Shown here: one piece after another, positions 32,416 to 44,518 of the stretch
How the letters are laid out: every line of letters begins with the position of its first letter
Position numbering within the stretch: the stretch's first letter is position 1
Assembly (NCBI RefSeq): GCF_958298935.1
Contig: NC_084928.1
Span: 21,669,501-21,733,500, forward strand
DNA: 64,000 bases
Direction: 5' to 3'
From: Phragmites australis
Lineage: Eukaryota; Streptophyta; Magnoliopsida; Poales; Poaceae
Position numbers and translations under genes: made by a program
The notes under the pieces: model-generated
The model's database searches: none
Seen by the model: only the letters and a program-made list of their open reading frames with translations
What the model was told of the DNA's origin: nothing

Positions 32416-33395
32416 TGCGTAAAATACCCAATCAGGGGGGGGTGAATGATTGCGGCAACCAAATTCAAAGATTAACTCACCCAAATCAAAACTCTATTAA
32501 ACTTAGTATTCCACTCGAAACAGAATGCACAAGCTCTAGTAAAAATTATGTAGAGAAGGATTTCCTGGTCAGATTGCTCTCAGATTTGGTCAGTAGAAAC
32601 TAGATTCAAATACGAAACTAGCCCAACAAGTATCAAGTAAATCAGATATGAGGATTAAAAGTTATTCTTCGTCGAAAAAGACTGTGTCAACCAATATCAA
32701 GTAGATCAAAACTTAGTCGACTTGACAAAAAGCTACTCGAGAACAAACCAAATCCACTCGAAATTTTCTCAATTCAAACACTAGATATTCTAGCAAGGTT
32801 TTGGATGGATTAAACCAAGATGAAACTTCATAGACACATAAAATTAACTAAAAACCAAAACCGAGCATGCAGAATATAAAACAGAGAGAAAATTTCGAAT
32901 CAGCAACTCATCAACTTACGAAACTTAATTTTCATTGCATAGATGAGTTTACAAGATACCTCTCCAAAGCATCCAACAAGGATTTCTACAAAATCACAAA
33001 ACAGCTCTCTCTCGAGTTTCTCTATCTCTCTGCTGCGTTCTTCACTCTCCTACCCAATCCAACATACCTCTCTATTTATAAGGTAGTCACATGGACAAAT
33101 GTGACCAAATCGAACTACAACTCCCTATCATATTCAATCTGGTTTGTATCCTCCTCTAACCACAAGAGGACAAACAACTTCAGCTAAATAATCTAATTAG
33201 CCAACTACTCTTCCGTAATCATGCATGCACATCTCCCATGCACACATGCATATACGTAACCAACTCAGAGTCCGTCTTCGACACTAACTCTTGTCTCAAG
33301 TCCAACCACCACACGACTCTCTCGTGCCTGCTCCAAACTTGAACACGAATTAGTCTTCACATCCTCTCACTATCAGATTGACTCCTGCGTCCATC
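32416..33395 (-). repeat. Copia LTR remnant, minus orientation
   Basis: Read on the minus strand, a TATA-like CTTATAAATAGAGAGG lies at about 33,080 and the end contains CACCCCCCCCTGATTGGG (about 32,430). It abuts the truncated RNase H of Copia B at about 33,395. It is not the TGAGAAACC...CCTACA LTR of that family, so the junction is a chimera or deletion. Confidence 0.45.
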
Positions 33396-33600
33396 ACGAA
33401 GCCGTAGACTGCTTGCGAGAAGACCAACACACAAGAGAAGTACCCAAGAAATGACAAGTACCAGAGGTACTCTTCCTGTCAATTCTACAGCCATCAAAAT
33501 CCGCATCCGAAAAACCTCAAAGAGAAAGTGAAGAAGAAGCAGAAACCAAAGCCTATACCCGAGAGTATGCTTGAGATACCTCAGAATGCTCTTCACCGCT
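33396..33600 (-). pseudogene. Copia B RNase H, truncated
   Basis: KSILRYLKHTLGYRLWF opens the domain (33,596 leftwards). Frame changes follow, and the sequence breaks off at about 33,395, just after the position of the conserved WSSRKQ motif, where LTR sequence of another family begins. The catalytic C-terminal half is missing. Confidence 0.75.
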
Positions 33601-33609
33601 TGACGGTGA

Positions 33610-34480
33610 GACGTCCTCCGTGAAACCTAGAAGCGAGCACACAAGAAAACGACGAAGTGGATGTCGGGTCTTATCACCGTTAGGTATAGAAGGGAGCCGA
33701 TCATGCTCCTGTACTCCTGCTGGTCCACCTCCTTGCCATCTTCATCCAGATCAAGCATGGCCGAGGTAGCCATCGGTGATGCCAATGGCTTTGCATTGCT
33801 CATGTCAAACTTCTTTAGCAAATCCTTGGTGTATTTCATCTGGTGGATGAATGTACCTTACTTGCATTGCTTGATTTGCAGTCCAAGGAAGAATTTGAGC
33901 TCTCCCATTATCGACATCTCGAATTCCCTGCTCATAGTTTATGCAAACTTGGCCACAAGTGCATGAAAGGAGCTACCAAAAATGATATCATCAATATAAA
34001 TCTAAACAAGTACGAAATCATTGCCATGCCTAAGAGTGAACAAAGTTTTATTAGCTGACCCCATCACATACCCATGCCCTAGCAAGAAAGACCTAAGCCT
34101 ATCATACCAAGCCCTAGGTGCCTACTTAAGCCCATACAAAGCTTTCTAAAGCTTGTATACTCTATGTGGGTATTTGGGGTGCTCAAAGTCTGGGGGTTGC
34201 TTGACATAGACCTCTTCCTTTATGAAGCTATTTAGGAGAGCACTCTTGATATCCATTTGATACAACTTAAAACTTCGGGATGCCGCAAATGCAAGAAGGA
34301 TCCTAATGGCTTCTAGTCTAGCTACTGGTGCAAAGGTTTCTCCAAAGTCTATCCCCTCTACCTGAGTAAAACCCTGAGCCACTAGTCTAGCCTTGTTTCT
34401 CACTACAGACCCATCTTCCCCCTGCTTGTTTTTTAAAACCCATTTGGTGTCTATGGTGTGAACATTAGGGGTCGCTCTAC
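33610..34480 (-). pseudogene. Copia B reverse transcriptase (decayed)
   Basis: RT motifs on the minus strand: [20 protein letters not shown] and [13 protein letters not shown] in 34,146-34,403, GLK-type segment near 34,130, and KYTKDLLKKFDMSNAKPLAS in 33,627-33,839. Stops and frame changes separate the fingers, palm and connection. The YVDD region is degraded near 33,990-34,010. Confidence 0.85.
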
Positions 34481-35500
34481 AAAGACCCAGACTTGGTTTC
34501 TCTGAAAGTTAGAAGCTCTTCATGCATGGCATTGACCCAACTCGAATCAGATAAAGTATGTCCAATATCATGGGGCTCAAAAGAAGCAAAAAATGCAGAA
34601 TCAGTAAAATGAGCATACGAAGCAGACTTGGACCTCGTTACCCTCTCCTCAAGACCTCCGATCATCATGTGTGGAGGGTGTCACCGTTGAATGTGTTGAG
34701 GGGCCTCACACCTAGAGGTGAACTCCCCCTCAACCTGTGCGGGTGCAGGCTCGAGAGCAGCCTAAGTGGAAGTAGTGGCTGCAGGACTCTCTACTGGAGT
34801 AGAAGAAGCAGGAGCTAGCTCTAGAGCAGGTGTGGTCGAGGGAAGTAGTGGATCATCCTCGTTATCATTGAAAGATGGAAGATCGCCATCTAGAAAGATG
34901 CTCTCGCTCATCTCCAGATCACCTGCATACTCAAAGGCAAAACTATCATAGGGGATTAATTCATCAAAAGTCACATCACAGGATTCCATAATGGTGTTAG
35001 TGTCAAGATTATAAACCCGTGTTAAGATTATAAACCCTGTAAGAATGACCATGAAGAGAATACCCAAGAAAATACCATCGGAAGAACGCGACTCAAACTT
35101 ATCAAGATTGCCACGCTTTAGGATGAAGGAACAACAACCAAAAACTCTCAAATGTGAAACCTTCGGCTTCCTCCCAAAGCGCAACTCATAAGAAGTCAAA
35201 TTCAAGATCGAGCGCAAGAAAATCCAATTAGAGATGTAGCACGCTATGCTAATAGCCTCAGCCCAAAACTTCCTAGGAGTCCTATGCTCATCGAGCATCG
35301 TCCTAGTCATCTCCACCAAAGTCCTGTTCTTTTTCTCAACCACGCCGTTCTGCTGAGGAACACGTGGGGCAGAAAATTGATGTTCAATGCCATGTTCAAG
35401 GCAAAAAGCATCAAAGAGATAGTTCTTGAACTCCGTGCCATTATCACTGTGAATTTCTTTCAATGCACCAGGGAGTTATGTGAACAATCTCAAAGCTAAA
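34477..35500 (-). pseudogene. Copia B integrase core and C-terminus, long open frame
   Basis: The open frame 34,762-35,463 (233 aa) begins within the core at IHSDNGTEFKNYLF (second catalytic Asp). It contains RVPQQNGVVEKKNRTL (Glu), the FWAEAISIACYI segment and RFGRKPKVSHLRVFG. The linker with RSKSASYAHFT follows at 34,477-34,668. The N-terminal part of the core continues upstream to about 35,680 in other frames. Confidence 0.88.
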
Positions 35501-36300
35501 CCCCGAAAGTGTGAAAACACTTCATCCTTGCTCACAAGAAAGAAGACCCAAGAGTAGCGAGAGAAATCATTAACAATGACAAGAACATACCACTTCCCAC
35601 CCGCCAAATGAACCCGAGAAGGACCAACAGTGTCCATATGGAGAAGTTCTCCCGGTCATTCAGTCATCACCAGATTGACTGGTGGGTGAGGAGCGGCAAC
35701 CATCTTGCCATGCTGACAAGGAGCACACACAAGATTCTTCTCAAACATGAGCTTGGGTAATCCTCGGATCAAGCCTAGGGCCCTCAAACGAGTAAGCAAA
35801 TCAAAACTCATATACCCTAGTCTCATATTCTACATCCAAAGCTCAAAAGAAGGTTGAGCAAGTAAACACCGAGAAGAACCAGAAGACACAGAAAAATTAG
35901 CTCCAAAAACTCTCCCAACTCGAGAAATCTTGCAAATCAAAGCGCCAAAAATATGAAGAACTTGAGAAGTATTGCATTTAAACACACTTCCAAGTTCTCA
36001 TTTAGCAACTAAGATACAGAGAGAAGATTGTATCCTAGATGTTCCACCAAAGCCACATCTTGGAGAGTGAAACTCCCATTCACCCTTATCATACCTTTAG
36101 CTTTCACTCTTCCTTTCTGATCATCCCCGAATGTGATGTACTCATGTCACTCCACGGGGGTGAGGCTGGAGAACCATGATGAACCTCCGCCTGCCACCTA
36201 CATATGAGAAGAATAGAAGGTGGATGGCTCAGTACTGGGGTTAGTTAAAAACCTCCTAGGAATCCAGTACTGGGTCATTCACCCTGAAGCAAAAACAGTA
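35500..36300 (-). pseudogene. Copia B protease to integrase N-terminus (decayed)
   Basis: On the minus strand the GAG-pre-integrase segment (around 35,760-35,960, with the LGYMSFD-like zinc-finger histidines) and the first integrase Asp region (about 35,620-35,650) can be read only in fragments. The protease lies near 36,150-36,210. It parallels 2,199-2,900 of element A and has many stops. Confidence 0.65.
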
Positions 36301-36467
36301 GGTAACTCAACACCAACACGTTGGGGGCAAGTACCACGATGAGAAAAACGTGGTCCGCTAAAGCGCTGGGACTCAAAGGCTCTTACACGTGGACCAAAAC
36401 CATATGAGTCATGATAAAATCCATGACGAGCGCCAACTCTAGGAAGAGACTAAAAAGTGCCAGGGGC

Positions 36468-38621
36468 TCATGAGTGGAAGCGAGGAAAAAACTCATGTAC
36501 ACCAACAGAGGGGTGGTACATGTCCTGGGTGCTCCATTCCCACTCACGCCGCTCATCTCTCCTACGGCGAAAGAAAAACCTAACCAAGTGACCATCTCTC
36601 TGGTAGTAGGTGCAGTGGTAGCGTCTCTCAGGAATTTGACTGTCGGTCACTCGGGGCTCTCTTACAGGGTCTCTCATCTTAGGCTGTGGAGCTCTCTTGG
36701 GTTGTTGTGTGGGCTTCTTCTTTGTGGGTTGTGGAATTGGTTCCTTGATGGGTTGTGGTGTGGTATTGATTTTGGACTTCTCAGCTTCTAGGGTAGTAGG
36801 TGTGGTGAACACAGTCTTACTCTCCCCATTGTAAGCCACTCTCTCAAAACCCAACTCAACAGCCAAACCTGCCTTATCAGCACACATCTTGGTCTCGGCC
36901 AAGATCAAATTCATTTTCCTTTTGCTCTCTAAACACTTCTCCACCAGAGAAAGGAGATACTCATTCTTAGTCAGAAGCTTTTGAACTTGCCCTCTAACCC
37001 AGCTGAATTTATCCTGAAAGATGGTGCAGGTGGAACAATTGGGCTGCACATCCTTAGAACTCCCAGCACTCTCCAATCTAGACTCTATCTCCTTCAGGCA
37101 CTTGTCTTTCAGATCAACATCCTTTGCAAGCAAAGGGCAATTTATTCAAGCACCTAAGAAATTAGACCTAGACTCCTCCCTAAGAAGCTTCTTCTCGGCA
37201 CTCTCAAGCCGACTGATGACTTGAGCATGCACATTACGAACTCGGCAAGTTCAGCCATGACAATTAGGCAACTCTCACACTCAACATCAGGCCTAAACCT
37301 AAGCAATGCAAGTTCAATAGAGATAGACTCATACTTGGGCCTAAGATCCTTCAACTCATGCACAGCTTTCTTAAGTAACCTATCCTGGCTAACAAGAGCA
37401 TCATTCAAGGTATCGACTTGGATGGAAAGCTGGTCGTAGGAAGATAATACCTCAGAGGGATCTAGCTCAGGGTTGCTGTCATCATTGTGGTTGTCCGCCA
37501 TGAAGCAGAGGGCGGTGAAGTCCTTGCCCTTCTTCTTGTTCTTTGCTTGCGGTTCATCTTCCTCCGAGCTCTTCTCCTCGCTAGAAGAGGTGTCGATGTC
37601 ATTGAGAGCCGCCACGAATGCCCTAGAAGCTGCCTTGGCTGCCTTCTTGGCCATCTTTTCACGGTTCTTCTTGAAGAAGTGATTCTTGTTCTTCTTCTTG
37701 TGCTTGTTGTAGTTGTGATCGCCATCCTCCCTCTTTTTAAGCTTAGGGTAGTCCGCCTTGAAGTGGGTAGTGTCATCACACTCAAAATCGAGAACCACCC
37801 CTCCTCCGGTTTCGCCGGTTGTTGTAGAAGAACTTCTTCACAATCAGCGTAAGGTCCTCATCATCCAGCGCTTCCACCAGTTCCTCTGTGATAGAAACTA
37901 AGGAAGAAAAAGCAAATCCATTCGATGAAGTGTTAGTATAAGAAAAACTAGCTGTAGACTGATTGCCATCACCAGATCCGAAAACCAACACCATGTTCTG
38001 AGACAGGGGGTTTCTGAGACCATTTTGAGCCGCCTTGGCTATCTCGGTGGACTTGAGCTTGCTGAAGAGCTCATCACAAGTCAACATGTCGTAACTTGAA
38101 AACTCTTCAATGCTCGATATCTTCACTTCCCATATGCTACGGTCAAGAGCATTGAGAAGCTTGATCGCTCTCTCGTGGTCAGAATAGAGCAAAACACTAG
38201 TTGATCGAAGATTGCTAACAATCCCATCAAAGCAAGCAAACATCGCATCCAAACTCTCTCCAGGTCCTTACACAAACATTTGGTATTCTTGGTTGTATGT
38301 GCTTTGATGTCTGGCCTTAATCTGACTAGTGCCTTCATGAAAGACACTCAAAGTAGACCAGATCTCTCGGGCTGTACGGAGGTGCTAAACCAAGTCAAAC
38401 TCATTCCGACTCAGGCTTGTGAACAAAATATTTCTGGCCTTATTGTTGGCCTCATACTGTTCAATTTGAACATGAGTCGTGCGACCAGTAGGGATCTCAT
38501 AGTTGGAATCAACTATTTCCTATATTGCACTTCCTTGGCTTAGAAGATAAGCCTCTATGCGCACCTTCCAGCACGAAAAATCACGGCCATCAAGCAGGGG
38601 AATCTTCCCACTTCTATCCAT
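36468..38621 (-). pseudogene. Copia B gag, three large open pieces
   Basis: The gag start codon is at 38,621 (minus), 48 bp after the PBS. Piece one (38,252-37,782) holds the UBN2-like capsid region with ERAIKLLNALDRSIWEVK and FSSYDMLTCDELFSKLKS. Piece two (37,798-37,154) has a damaged zinc knuckle (FECDDTTHFKADY: the last Cys is Tyr and the first Cys is lost), a Lys-rich and a Ser/Glu-rich stretch, and a coiled coil. Piece three (37,133-36,468) continues the coiled coil into a Pro-rich tail and a basic CTYYQRDGHLVRF segment. Few mutations separate the pieces. Confidence 0.85.
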
Positions 38622-38669
38622 GTCGCCTACGAATCACAAAGCCGGTTAAGGTCAACAAGTGATCAAATC

Positions 38670-38682
38670 GACTTTGATACCA
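38670..38682 (-). promoter_or_regulatory. Primer binding site of Copia B
   Basis: TGGTATCAAAGTC on the minus strand, two bases after the LTR end CCTACA. It is a variant of the initiator-tRNA-Met-complementary TGGTATCAGAGC found in most plant Copia elements. Confidence 0.75.
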
Positions 38683-38684
38683 AT

Positions 38685-39142
38685 TGTAGGAACGAGAATA
38701 GAAACTAGGGGGGCTGAATAGGCGCCTCAACAAATTTCTTTCGAAATAGATGGTCTTTTCCTATTTCTCACCAAACGCACCTCAAAACGCTCAAGCGGAA
38801 GCAAAAGAATCAGAGAGACAAGCAAGAAGACTAGTTCCATGGCAACATGACTCCACGGATGGAATGTGAACCATAGGTTCCACTCAAGACCATTCCATGT
38901 GTCTTTGTGCTAAAAAACTTGTAACTTTTAAAGAAACTAGAGAAGATGGACACCAGACAAGGTTATCCTCCAAGATGATAGTCTAGTGGAAAGGGGACTC
39001 AACACTCGCTCAAATACATGAGTATGTAAGTATTTAAGCCACTAGCATTCAGAAAAACAACCTTGAAAAGGTGAAAAAACTGCAGCTCAAAGAAAAGATC
39101 ACCGGGAAGAATCTCTCCAAGTTGATAATCTAGAGGCAAGGG
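38685..39142 (-). repeat. 5' LTR of Copia B, 3' part only
   Basis: On the minus strand it ends GTTCCTACA like the LTRs at 7,981 and 20,912. It matches their last ~450 bp and then breaks at about 39,142. The outer part of the same LTR appears at 44,790-45,010. Confidence 0.82.
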
Positions 39143-39145
39143 TAG

Positions 39146-39415
39146 TTGATGAGGAAATCACTCTTTCGGATACACACACCGAGTATTCCTCCAACAATAG
39201 GTCCATTGACACGAGCTCGTGCACGTCAACTAAATCATGAGGTGAGCTCGTTCCTTAGTGTTCCTTTATATTTTGATAAGGATGGGATGCTACTGAATAA
39301 TTGTGATGTATTGTTACTTAGGAACATGGGAGAAGAACAGCAAGGGCGCCCAAGCCAAGGTGGAGGTCCAATCAAGTTCGAGTCCATTTCGGAGTCCAGG
39401 ACCAGCCTGCACTAA
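39146..39415 (+). pseudogene. C-terminal tail of a Gypsy polyprotein
   Basis: GPLTRARARQLNHEVSSFL followed by DKDGMLLNNCDVLLLRNMGE is the C-terminal tail that some grass Gypsy polyproteins carry after integrase. The minus strand at 45,725-45,935 has a diverged copy (GPITRVRARQLNHQVNLFL). The upstream pol is absent. The frame stops at 39,413-39,415, about where the LTR begins. Confidence 0.75.
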
Positions 39416-40053
39416 AATCGTCGCCTAGCATGCATACGGACTCCGTTTTTGACGTTCTACACATGGTTGGAAAGCTAAGGAGATATGCTTTCCAACGGAA
39501 CTGGTCCCATGTCCAAATTCTTTCTGAGTAAATAGGAATCATCGAAACAAGTGGACGTCCAGAATCTATCAAGGTGTTGCGCCACTATCTTTTGGGCCGT
39601 TGGGCTGTGTAACGTGTTGGAGTCTATTAGGGACGCATCCAGCGGTCCTTGGCCGACCCTAGTCTTTTATATACAGTAGCCGCCGCCCTAATTAGGGTTG
39701 AGTTTTACTTAGATATTGATCTACACACAGATTGTGAGATTTTTGCTCTTGTTCCGGACCGACTAGGCCGCTGCAAGTGTTTGTAGAACCCCAACTTCGA
39801 GTGCTTGAATTCTATTCGCAATATTTCAGATTGCTTCTTCTACGTTCTTGCTTGTGTTCTCGGTACGCTTGCAGGGATTGAGCCTTCTTGGCGGGGTCAA
39901 CCGCGCGACACGGTTGATAACCAACGGAGCTGTGGTGTAGTGATTGTAAGGGAGACGATCTGTTCGGGTCGAAGCCTTTGGATCATCAACGTCAAGTTCT
40001 CCACCTACCGACTTATCACTATCTATCGGAAGATCAGGCCTACAATCTCATCA
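39416..40053 (+). repeat. Gypsy LTR (family with GPLTRARAR tail)
   Basis: The ~640-bp block lies between the pol tail and a primer binding site. Its minus-strand homologue at 45,011-45,720 shares CATACGGACTCCGT-type sequence, the GTGTTCTC...GCTTGCAGGGA...CTTCTTGGC...GGTCAACC segment and CGACTTA. A TATA-like TTTTATATACAGTAG occurs at 39,664. The exact left end is uncertain. Confidence 0.7.
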
Positions 40054-40055
40054 AC

Positions 40056-40067
40056 TGGTATCAGAGC
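40056..40067 (+). promoter_or_regulatory. Primer binding site of the Gypsy remnant
   Basis: TGGTATCAGAGC two bases after the presumed LTR end TCA, complementary to the initiator tRNA-Met 3' end. Confidence 0.85.
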
Positions 40068-41290
40068 TTCAGGTTGCCCGTTAAGTAATTTCGTTTTCCC
40101 CTTTAGATTAGTCTGTTTTCATTACCTAGAGTCCAGAAAAAGACAAAAAATTCCATCAATTTCCGCTGCCCTAGAACCCTTTGTGCCTTTGCAATTTTTG
40201 TTTTCAGTTGCGCGTTGTTGAGTTTGTGTCCGTGGTCGAGTCTTGTTGCTGGTTTTATAGTTGTGTTCTTGGTCTTTAGTCAATGCTCCGTGCTGTTTTG
40301 ATCACGCCGCTATCCCATCACCACCATCCCCACCAACAAGTCGAGCCACCACATTACTCGATTTGCCACCGCGAGCCGCCTTGTGTTACTTTCCGTCACG
40401 CCAACCCTAGATAGGTCGCAAGCCGCCTTGTATCAATTGCCCTGCCACCGCTGCCCTCCTTGTTCATCTCGCAATCCTATTACTTGCAATACCTTAAAGA
40501 GGCCAATTTCTGCAAGAAGTGTTTTGAAAAAAACCCTAACTCGACAGAGGTTCAGTAAAACAGCCATAACTTTCTCATACGGACTCGGAATCAGGTAAAT
40601 TTTTTTTTCACGGACATCTACAGAAAAAGTTACATCCGTTGCTCCCCGCTTTATTGGGTTCCGCCGAAAATTTTTCCCAAATTCGGCTCAGAAGATTGAG
40701 TATTCGAGCCACGAAGTTTCCGCACGCTTTTCGAAGAACATGCTTGATTTTCTGTAGGCCACATATTGCATCCGTTTGAGCTGAAAATTTCTGTGGTTGT
40801 TTCTTGTGTGCTCCTAGTTCAGAAAAAAATATCAGAAAAATATGAAAAAAAAATTCGTGATTCCTACTAGTGCTAAAAGACAAAAAAGAGCACATAGAGA
40901 ACACCCAGATAATTGTGCTGTTTGCTGTGTCTTTCTCTGATCATCCTGTTTAGCTTGGTTTCAGCTGTTGTGCTAGGACTAGGGACACGTGATAGACCAG
41001 CAACTGTGATTCATACTTTGAACACTTATTTAGCTTTGCTCATCTGATTATAGTTATTGCTAATCTTTGCTACCATATTGTGCCTTCCAAGCTCCACCTC
41101 CTTTGATCCGAACAGGTTCACTCTTGCAATCATCCCACGCTTCCAGACTTGTCACCGGTTGTTCCTTCTTGCTACGTTGGTAAGAACATTTGTAAGAGCG
41201 TAGTAAGACGCTTGAGTGTGTGTGATTCCACCTTCCACCACCTAGTAGTTGGTAGGGATAATATTGTGTTGTCTTTGTTTTCTACCAACC
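40068..41290 (+). other. Gypsy leader between PBS and gag
   Basis: About 1.2 kb of untranslated leader without a recognisable domain. The purine/pyrimidine-rich stretches and the CATCCGTTGCTCC string look like ordinary LTR-retrotransposon leader sequence. Confidence 0.6.
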
Positions 41291-41496
41291 ATGTCAGGTG
41301 ATGGCTCTCCATCGAATTTTAAGGATTGTGTGTCCAAGGAAGAACTCAACAAAGCCTTGCAGGATCATACTAGACTATTGACAGACATTAGAACAAGCAT
41401 TGCTAACCTTGTCACACGAGTCAACGACCTTGAGTTGCGACAGCCACCACAAGATGATGAACATTCACATGATGATGACGGAGATGGTGACCAGGC
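41291..41496 (+). pseudogene. Gypsy gag N-terminus, truncated
   Basis: A start codon in the context ACCATGTC opens a frame with SNFKDCVSKEELNKALQDHT and SIANLVTRVNDLEL, an N-terminal gag coiled-coil style seen in grass Gypsy elements. It then has an acidic His/Asp run. At about 41,496 the sequence switches to GC-rich LTR DNA of another family, so the longer open frame (to 41,989) is an artefact of the junction. Confidence 0.65.
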
Positions 41497-44400
41497 CTCC
41501 CTTCTCTCCCTCTCACCCTTTCGGCCCAGCCGCGCCGGCATGCTTCCTCCCTCTGGCCCATTTCCCGCGCCGACCCGCTTCCCTCTTTCCTTTCCCCGCC
41601 TCACGCCGCTCCTCCTGGGCCGCATCGCGCGCTCGAGCCAGCCCAGCCAGTCGCACGCGCCCGCGCTCGCTCGTGAACGCGCCTTCCACCGTGCCGCCTT
41701 CGCCCGAGCCTCTGCCATGTGGGTCCCGCGGGTCAGAACCATCTTCTACCTCCAGACGGAGTCCGAACCGAACACGAGACCAGGACCAGCTGCCGAATCC
41801 CGCTCGAATCCGAGCCCTATCCAAGGGGGAAAACATCTGGAAGCTCGTCCCATGATTCCCATGATCTTTTGCCGGCTTATCTCCAACGAATCCGTGTTTA
41901 AATGGGGAAAGTCGAGCTCGAATTTGCGCCGCTGCCCTCTTTCGTGGCGTGCGTGCCACGGACTCCACGGTCATGTCGCCTATATATAGCACCCGACGCC
42001 CCTCCGTCCCATCTCGCCAAAAACCGCTGCATCCCGTGCTCTATATCGCCGAATCACCGAGAGCTTGCCGCCGCCACCATTAGAGCCGACCGAGCTCACC
42101 GTCCGCCGTTGCCGCCGCCTCTCCGCCGCTTCTGAAAGCGCCGTTGTGACCGCGTGCTTGCGTAGAGTCTCCCCCGCCACTCATCGTCGCCTTTTCGCCG
42201 CCGAAGACCACACCCCGACGACACCCCGAGCTTCCCCGACGCCTTCGTTGACGCCGGCCAGTTCCCCTGTCGTTCCAACCCCGGTAAGCCCTAAAACGAG
42301 CTCCCTATGCCTGCCTCACCGTGTTACGCCTCTCACCGTCGAGGACCAATGCCGGCGACGAGGTCTGCGCCGATCTCCGGCGAGATCGCCGTCGTGATCC
42401 CCTCGGCTCAGCCGTGTTCATCTTCTCAGCAGCCCCTCCCTCTCTGAGCCGTCCGATCTAGTCCGAACGGCCGAGATTAGATTGCACCTATACCTCTTCA
42501 GTAGCCAGTAGCAAGTCGCCATGTGTCGTCTCTTTAAACACAGTCAGCACCTTAGCCACGTCACCCCGCCACATCAGTGCCACATGTGCGCCACATCAGC
42601 CAATATGCCCAGTCATCTATCCAGTCAGCAATTCAAGCTTTTCCAGTACAAAGATAAATCCAAAAATTCCAGATAATTCCTTTAATTGGTAATTTTGCAG
42701 AAAGACCCTTGAACTTTTCTGTAATTACCTAAAAGCCCTTGTCTTTTTACAGTTTAGTCCCTGAACTTTTTCATAATTACAAATAGGTCTCTCTGTTTTT
42801 ATAAAAAGGTCCCTATACTTTTCCATAATTACAATTTAGTCCTTTTCTTAATTAAAATAAAGCCTAATCTTGTTTCTAGCATATCTTTTCCGTCGTAACT
42901 CTGATTTAAGCGATTCTTACGCCGATAGATTCGTTTCTCCGAGCTCTATCTTTCTAGATAGGTTTTGTCTTGTTGTTTCTCTGATTGTGCTCTGTTCTTA
43001 GTATGTTTTGTTTGTGTGCTTTACCGGTTATTGTGCGATTAGTCGTCAATGCCCCGGATCAGTTTGAAGAATATCAAGACCAGGAGCAAGAATACACTGA
43101 GAAGCAGCAAGGAGAAGGCAAGTGTCCTTGATCATATTGAACCTATGTTTTTAAATGTTTTATTTTACAAAACTGCATGCAATGTCTGTCAATATGATGG
43201 GTAGTCACCTATGTTAGGGTTATCCCTAGATTTTTCCCTTATCATCCCTTGGAACCTAGATGGTTTTTGGTTAGGAGTCTTTTATGGGTAGATTGCTTAG
43301 CCATGCTTTTGGGATATTGGGGAGTGTCATATACTTGAATAATGAACATATGCAACAATAGTGGTTAACTGGTTAATGGTCTAGCAACATGGAACCTTAG
43401 GCCTTGAGCAAGGTAGTTCTGATGGTTGTCATGGTTATGACGTTGGTTTAGTATTTGCTCAAGTAACCTAAGTAAGGACTGGTTCGTGGAGCGACAACCC
43501 GAGAAGCTCCGTACAAACACGAGACTGATATGGGAAGGCTTAGCCGATTAATTAGGGTTCTTCTAGTGTTGTGTGGGCCAGAGGGGAGGCGTGGATGAGA
43601 GAAGAAAATTCTCAGAAACCACATGGCACAAGAGGGGGCTTCTAGGTGGTAGTACCTAGCGGTGAAACCTGGAGTGTTGGTGACACATACTGGGAGGATT
43701 CTTTGTAAAGGCTTCGTAGTGATCTCCTGGCAACACACCACTGGCGTGTGTATAGTGCTTGGCCGGCACTGCAACATGGAGACTTTAGTCATCTGCTTGC
43801 AGGTGATGAAATAACGACTCGTGGGGAAGTTGTACAACCTCTGCAGAGTGTAAAACTGTTATAACAGCCGTGCTCACGGATATGAGAGACTTGGATCCTC
43901 ACATGATTAGATGGTGGTTTGGTTTTGATTCTGGTACAGGGAGTACTAGATGGTGGGGTCTTGGTCTTAGTACAGGGAGTACTAGACAGTTGTGGTATGC
44001 AGGGTGGGGAACCTTGTATGCTAGATGATGGATTGTTGGGCTACATTCATTTAATACTTGTCTAATGCTTTTGAGTCCAAATGTGTTTTCATTACCCGCA
44101 TTTACGCAAATAATACCTTGTGTCAGCCTATCTTTGATATAAGCCTGCATATCATTATTTTCCCACACTTGCTGAGTACTCTATGTGCTCACCCTTGCTA
44201 TCTCCTACAATATATATGCTACTCAGTGGAAGACTTTCAAGACTTTCAAGATGACGACCTGGTGTTCTAGGAGCGTGTCTTCCAGTCGGTGCCTGTGGAG
44301 TGCTTGGTTGTCGATGCTTTCGTTCCGCTGCCGTCGTTTAACAGTTATAGATTGGTTAGTTGAGTTGTTTAGGTGAAGACTTTGTGTAAGAATTTGATGA

Positions 44401-44514
44401 TTATAAGTAAAAGTATTGCTTTTGTTACTTCACCTATGATGTCCTTATGTGTGTTAAACTTCCTGGGCACACATAAGCTGCACTTGGTTTTGGCCGTTAA
44501 ATCCGGGTGTGACA
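41497..44514 (+). repeat. Large Gypsy LTR, 5'-truncated, ending GGGTGTGACA
   Basis: The ~3-kb LTR has a GC-rich U3, a TATA box (TATATATAG, 41,981-41,989), a GC-rich transcribed leader resembling host 5' UTR, an AT-rich mid part, and an end CCGGGTGTGACA followed by a PBS. The solo LTR 59,179-62,092 (minus) has similar architecture. The usual TGT start is missing at the 41,497 junction. Confidence 0.7.
41981..41989 (+). promoter_or_regulatory. TATA box of the large Gypsy LTR
   Basis: GCCTATATATAGCACCC in a GC-rich context, with a C-rich region starting about 30 bp downstream; typical of a plant RNA polymerase II core promoter. Confidence 0.6.
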
Positions 44515-44518
44515 GAGG

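Larger units (their letters stand above)
33396..39142 (-). mobile_element. Copia element B (same family as A), minus strand, 3'-truncated
   Basis: Reading leftward from 39,142: partial 5' LTR (39,142-38,685), PBS, gag (ATG at 38,621), protease/GAG-pre-IN, integrase, RT, and RNase H cut at about 33,395. Gag and integrase are better preserved than in element A. The first part of its 5' LTR is found displaced at 44,790-45,010, separated by Gypsy fragments. Confidence 0.85.

Noticed and set aside
41249..41989. 246-codon open frame
   Set aside because: A chance fusion of a Gypsy gag N-terminus with the GC-rich inside of another LTR across the junction at ~41,496; only the first part is coding in origin.
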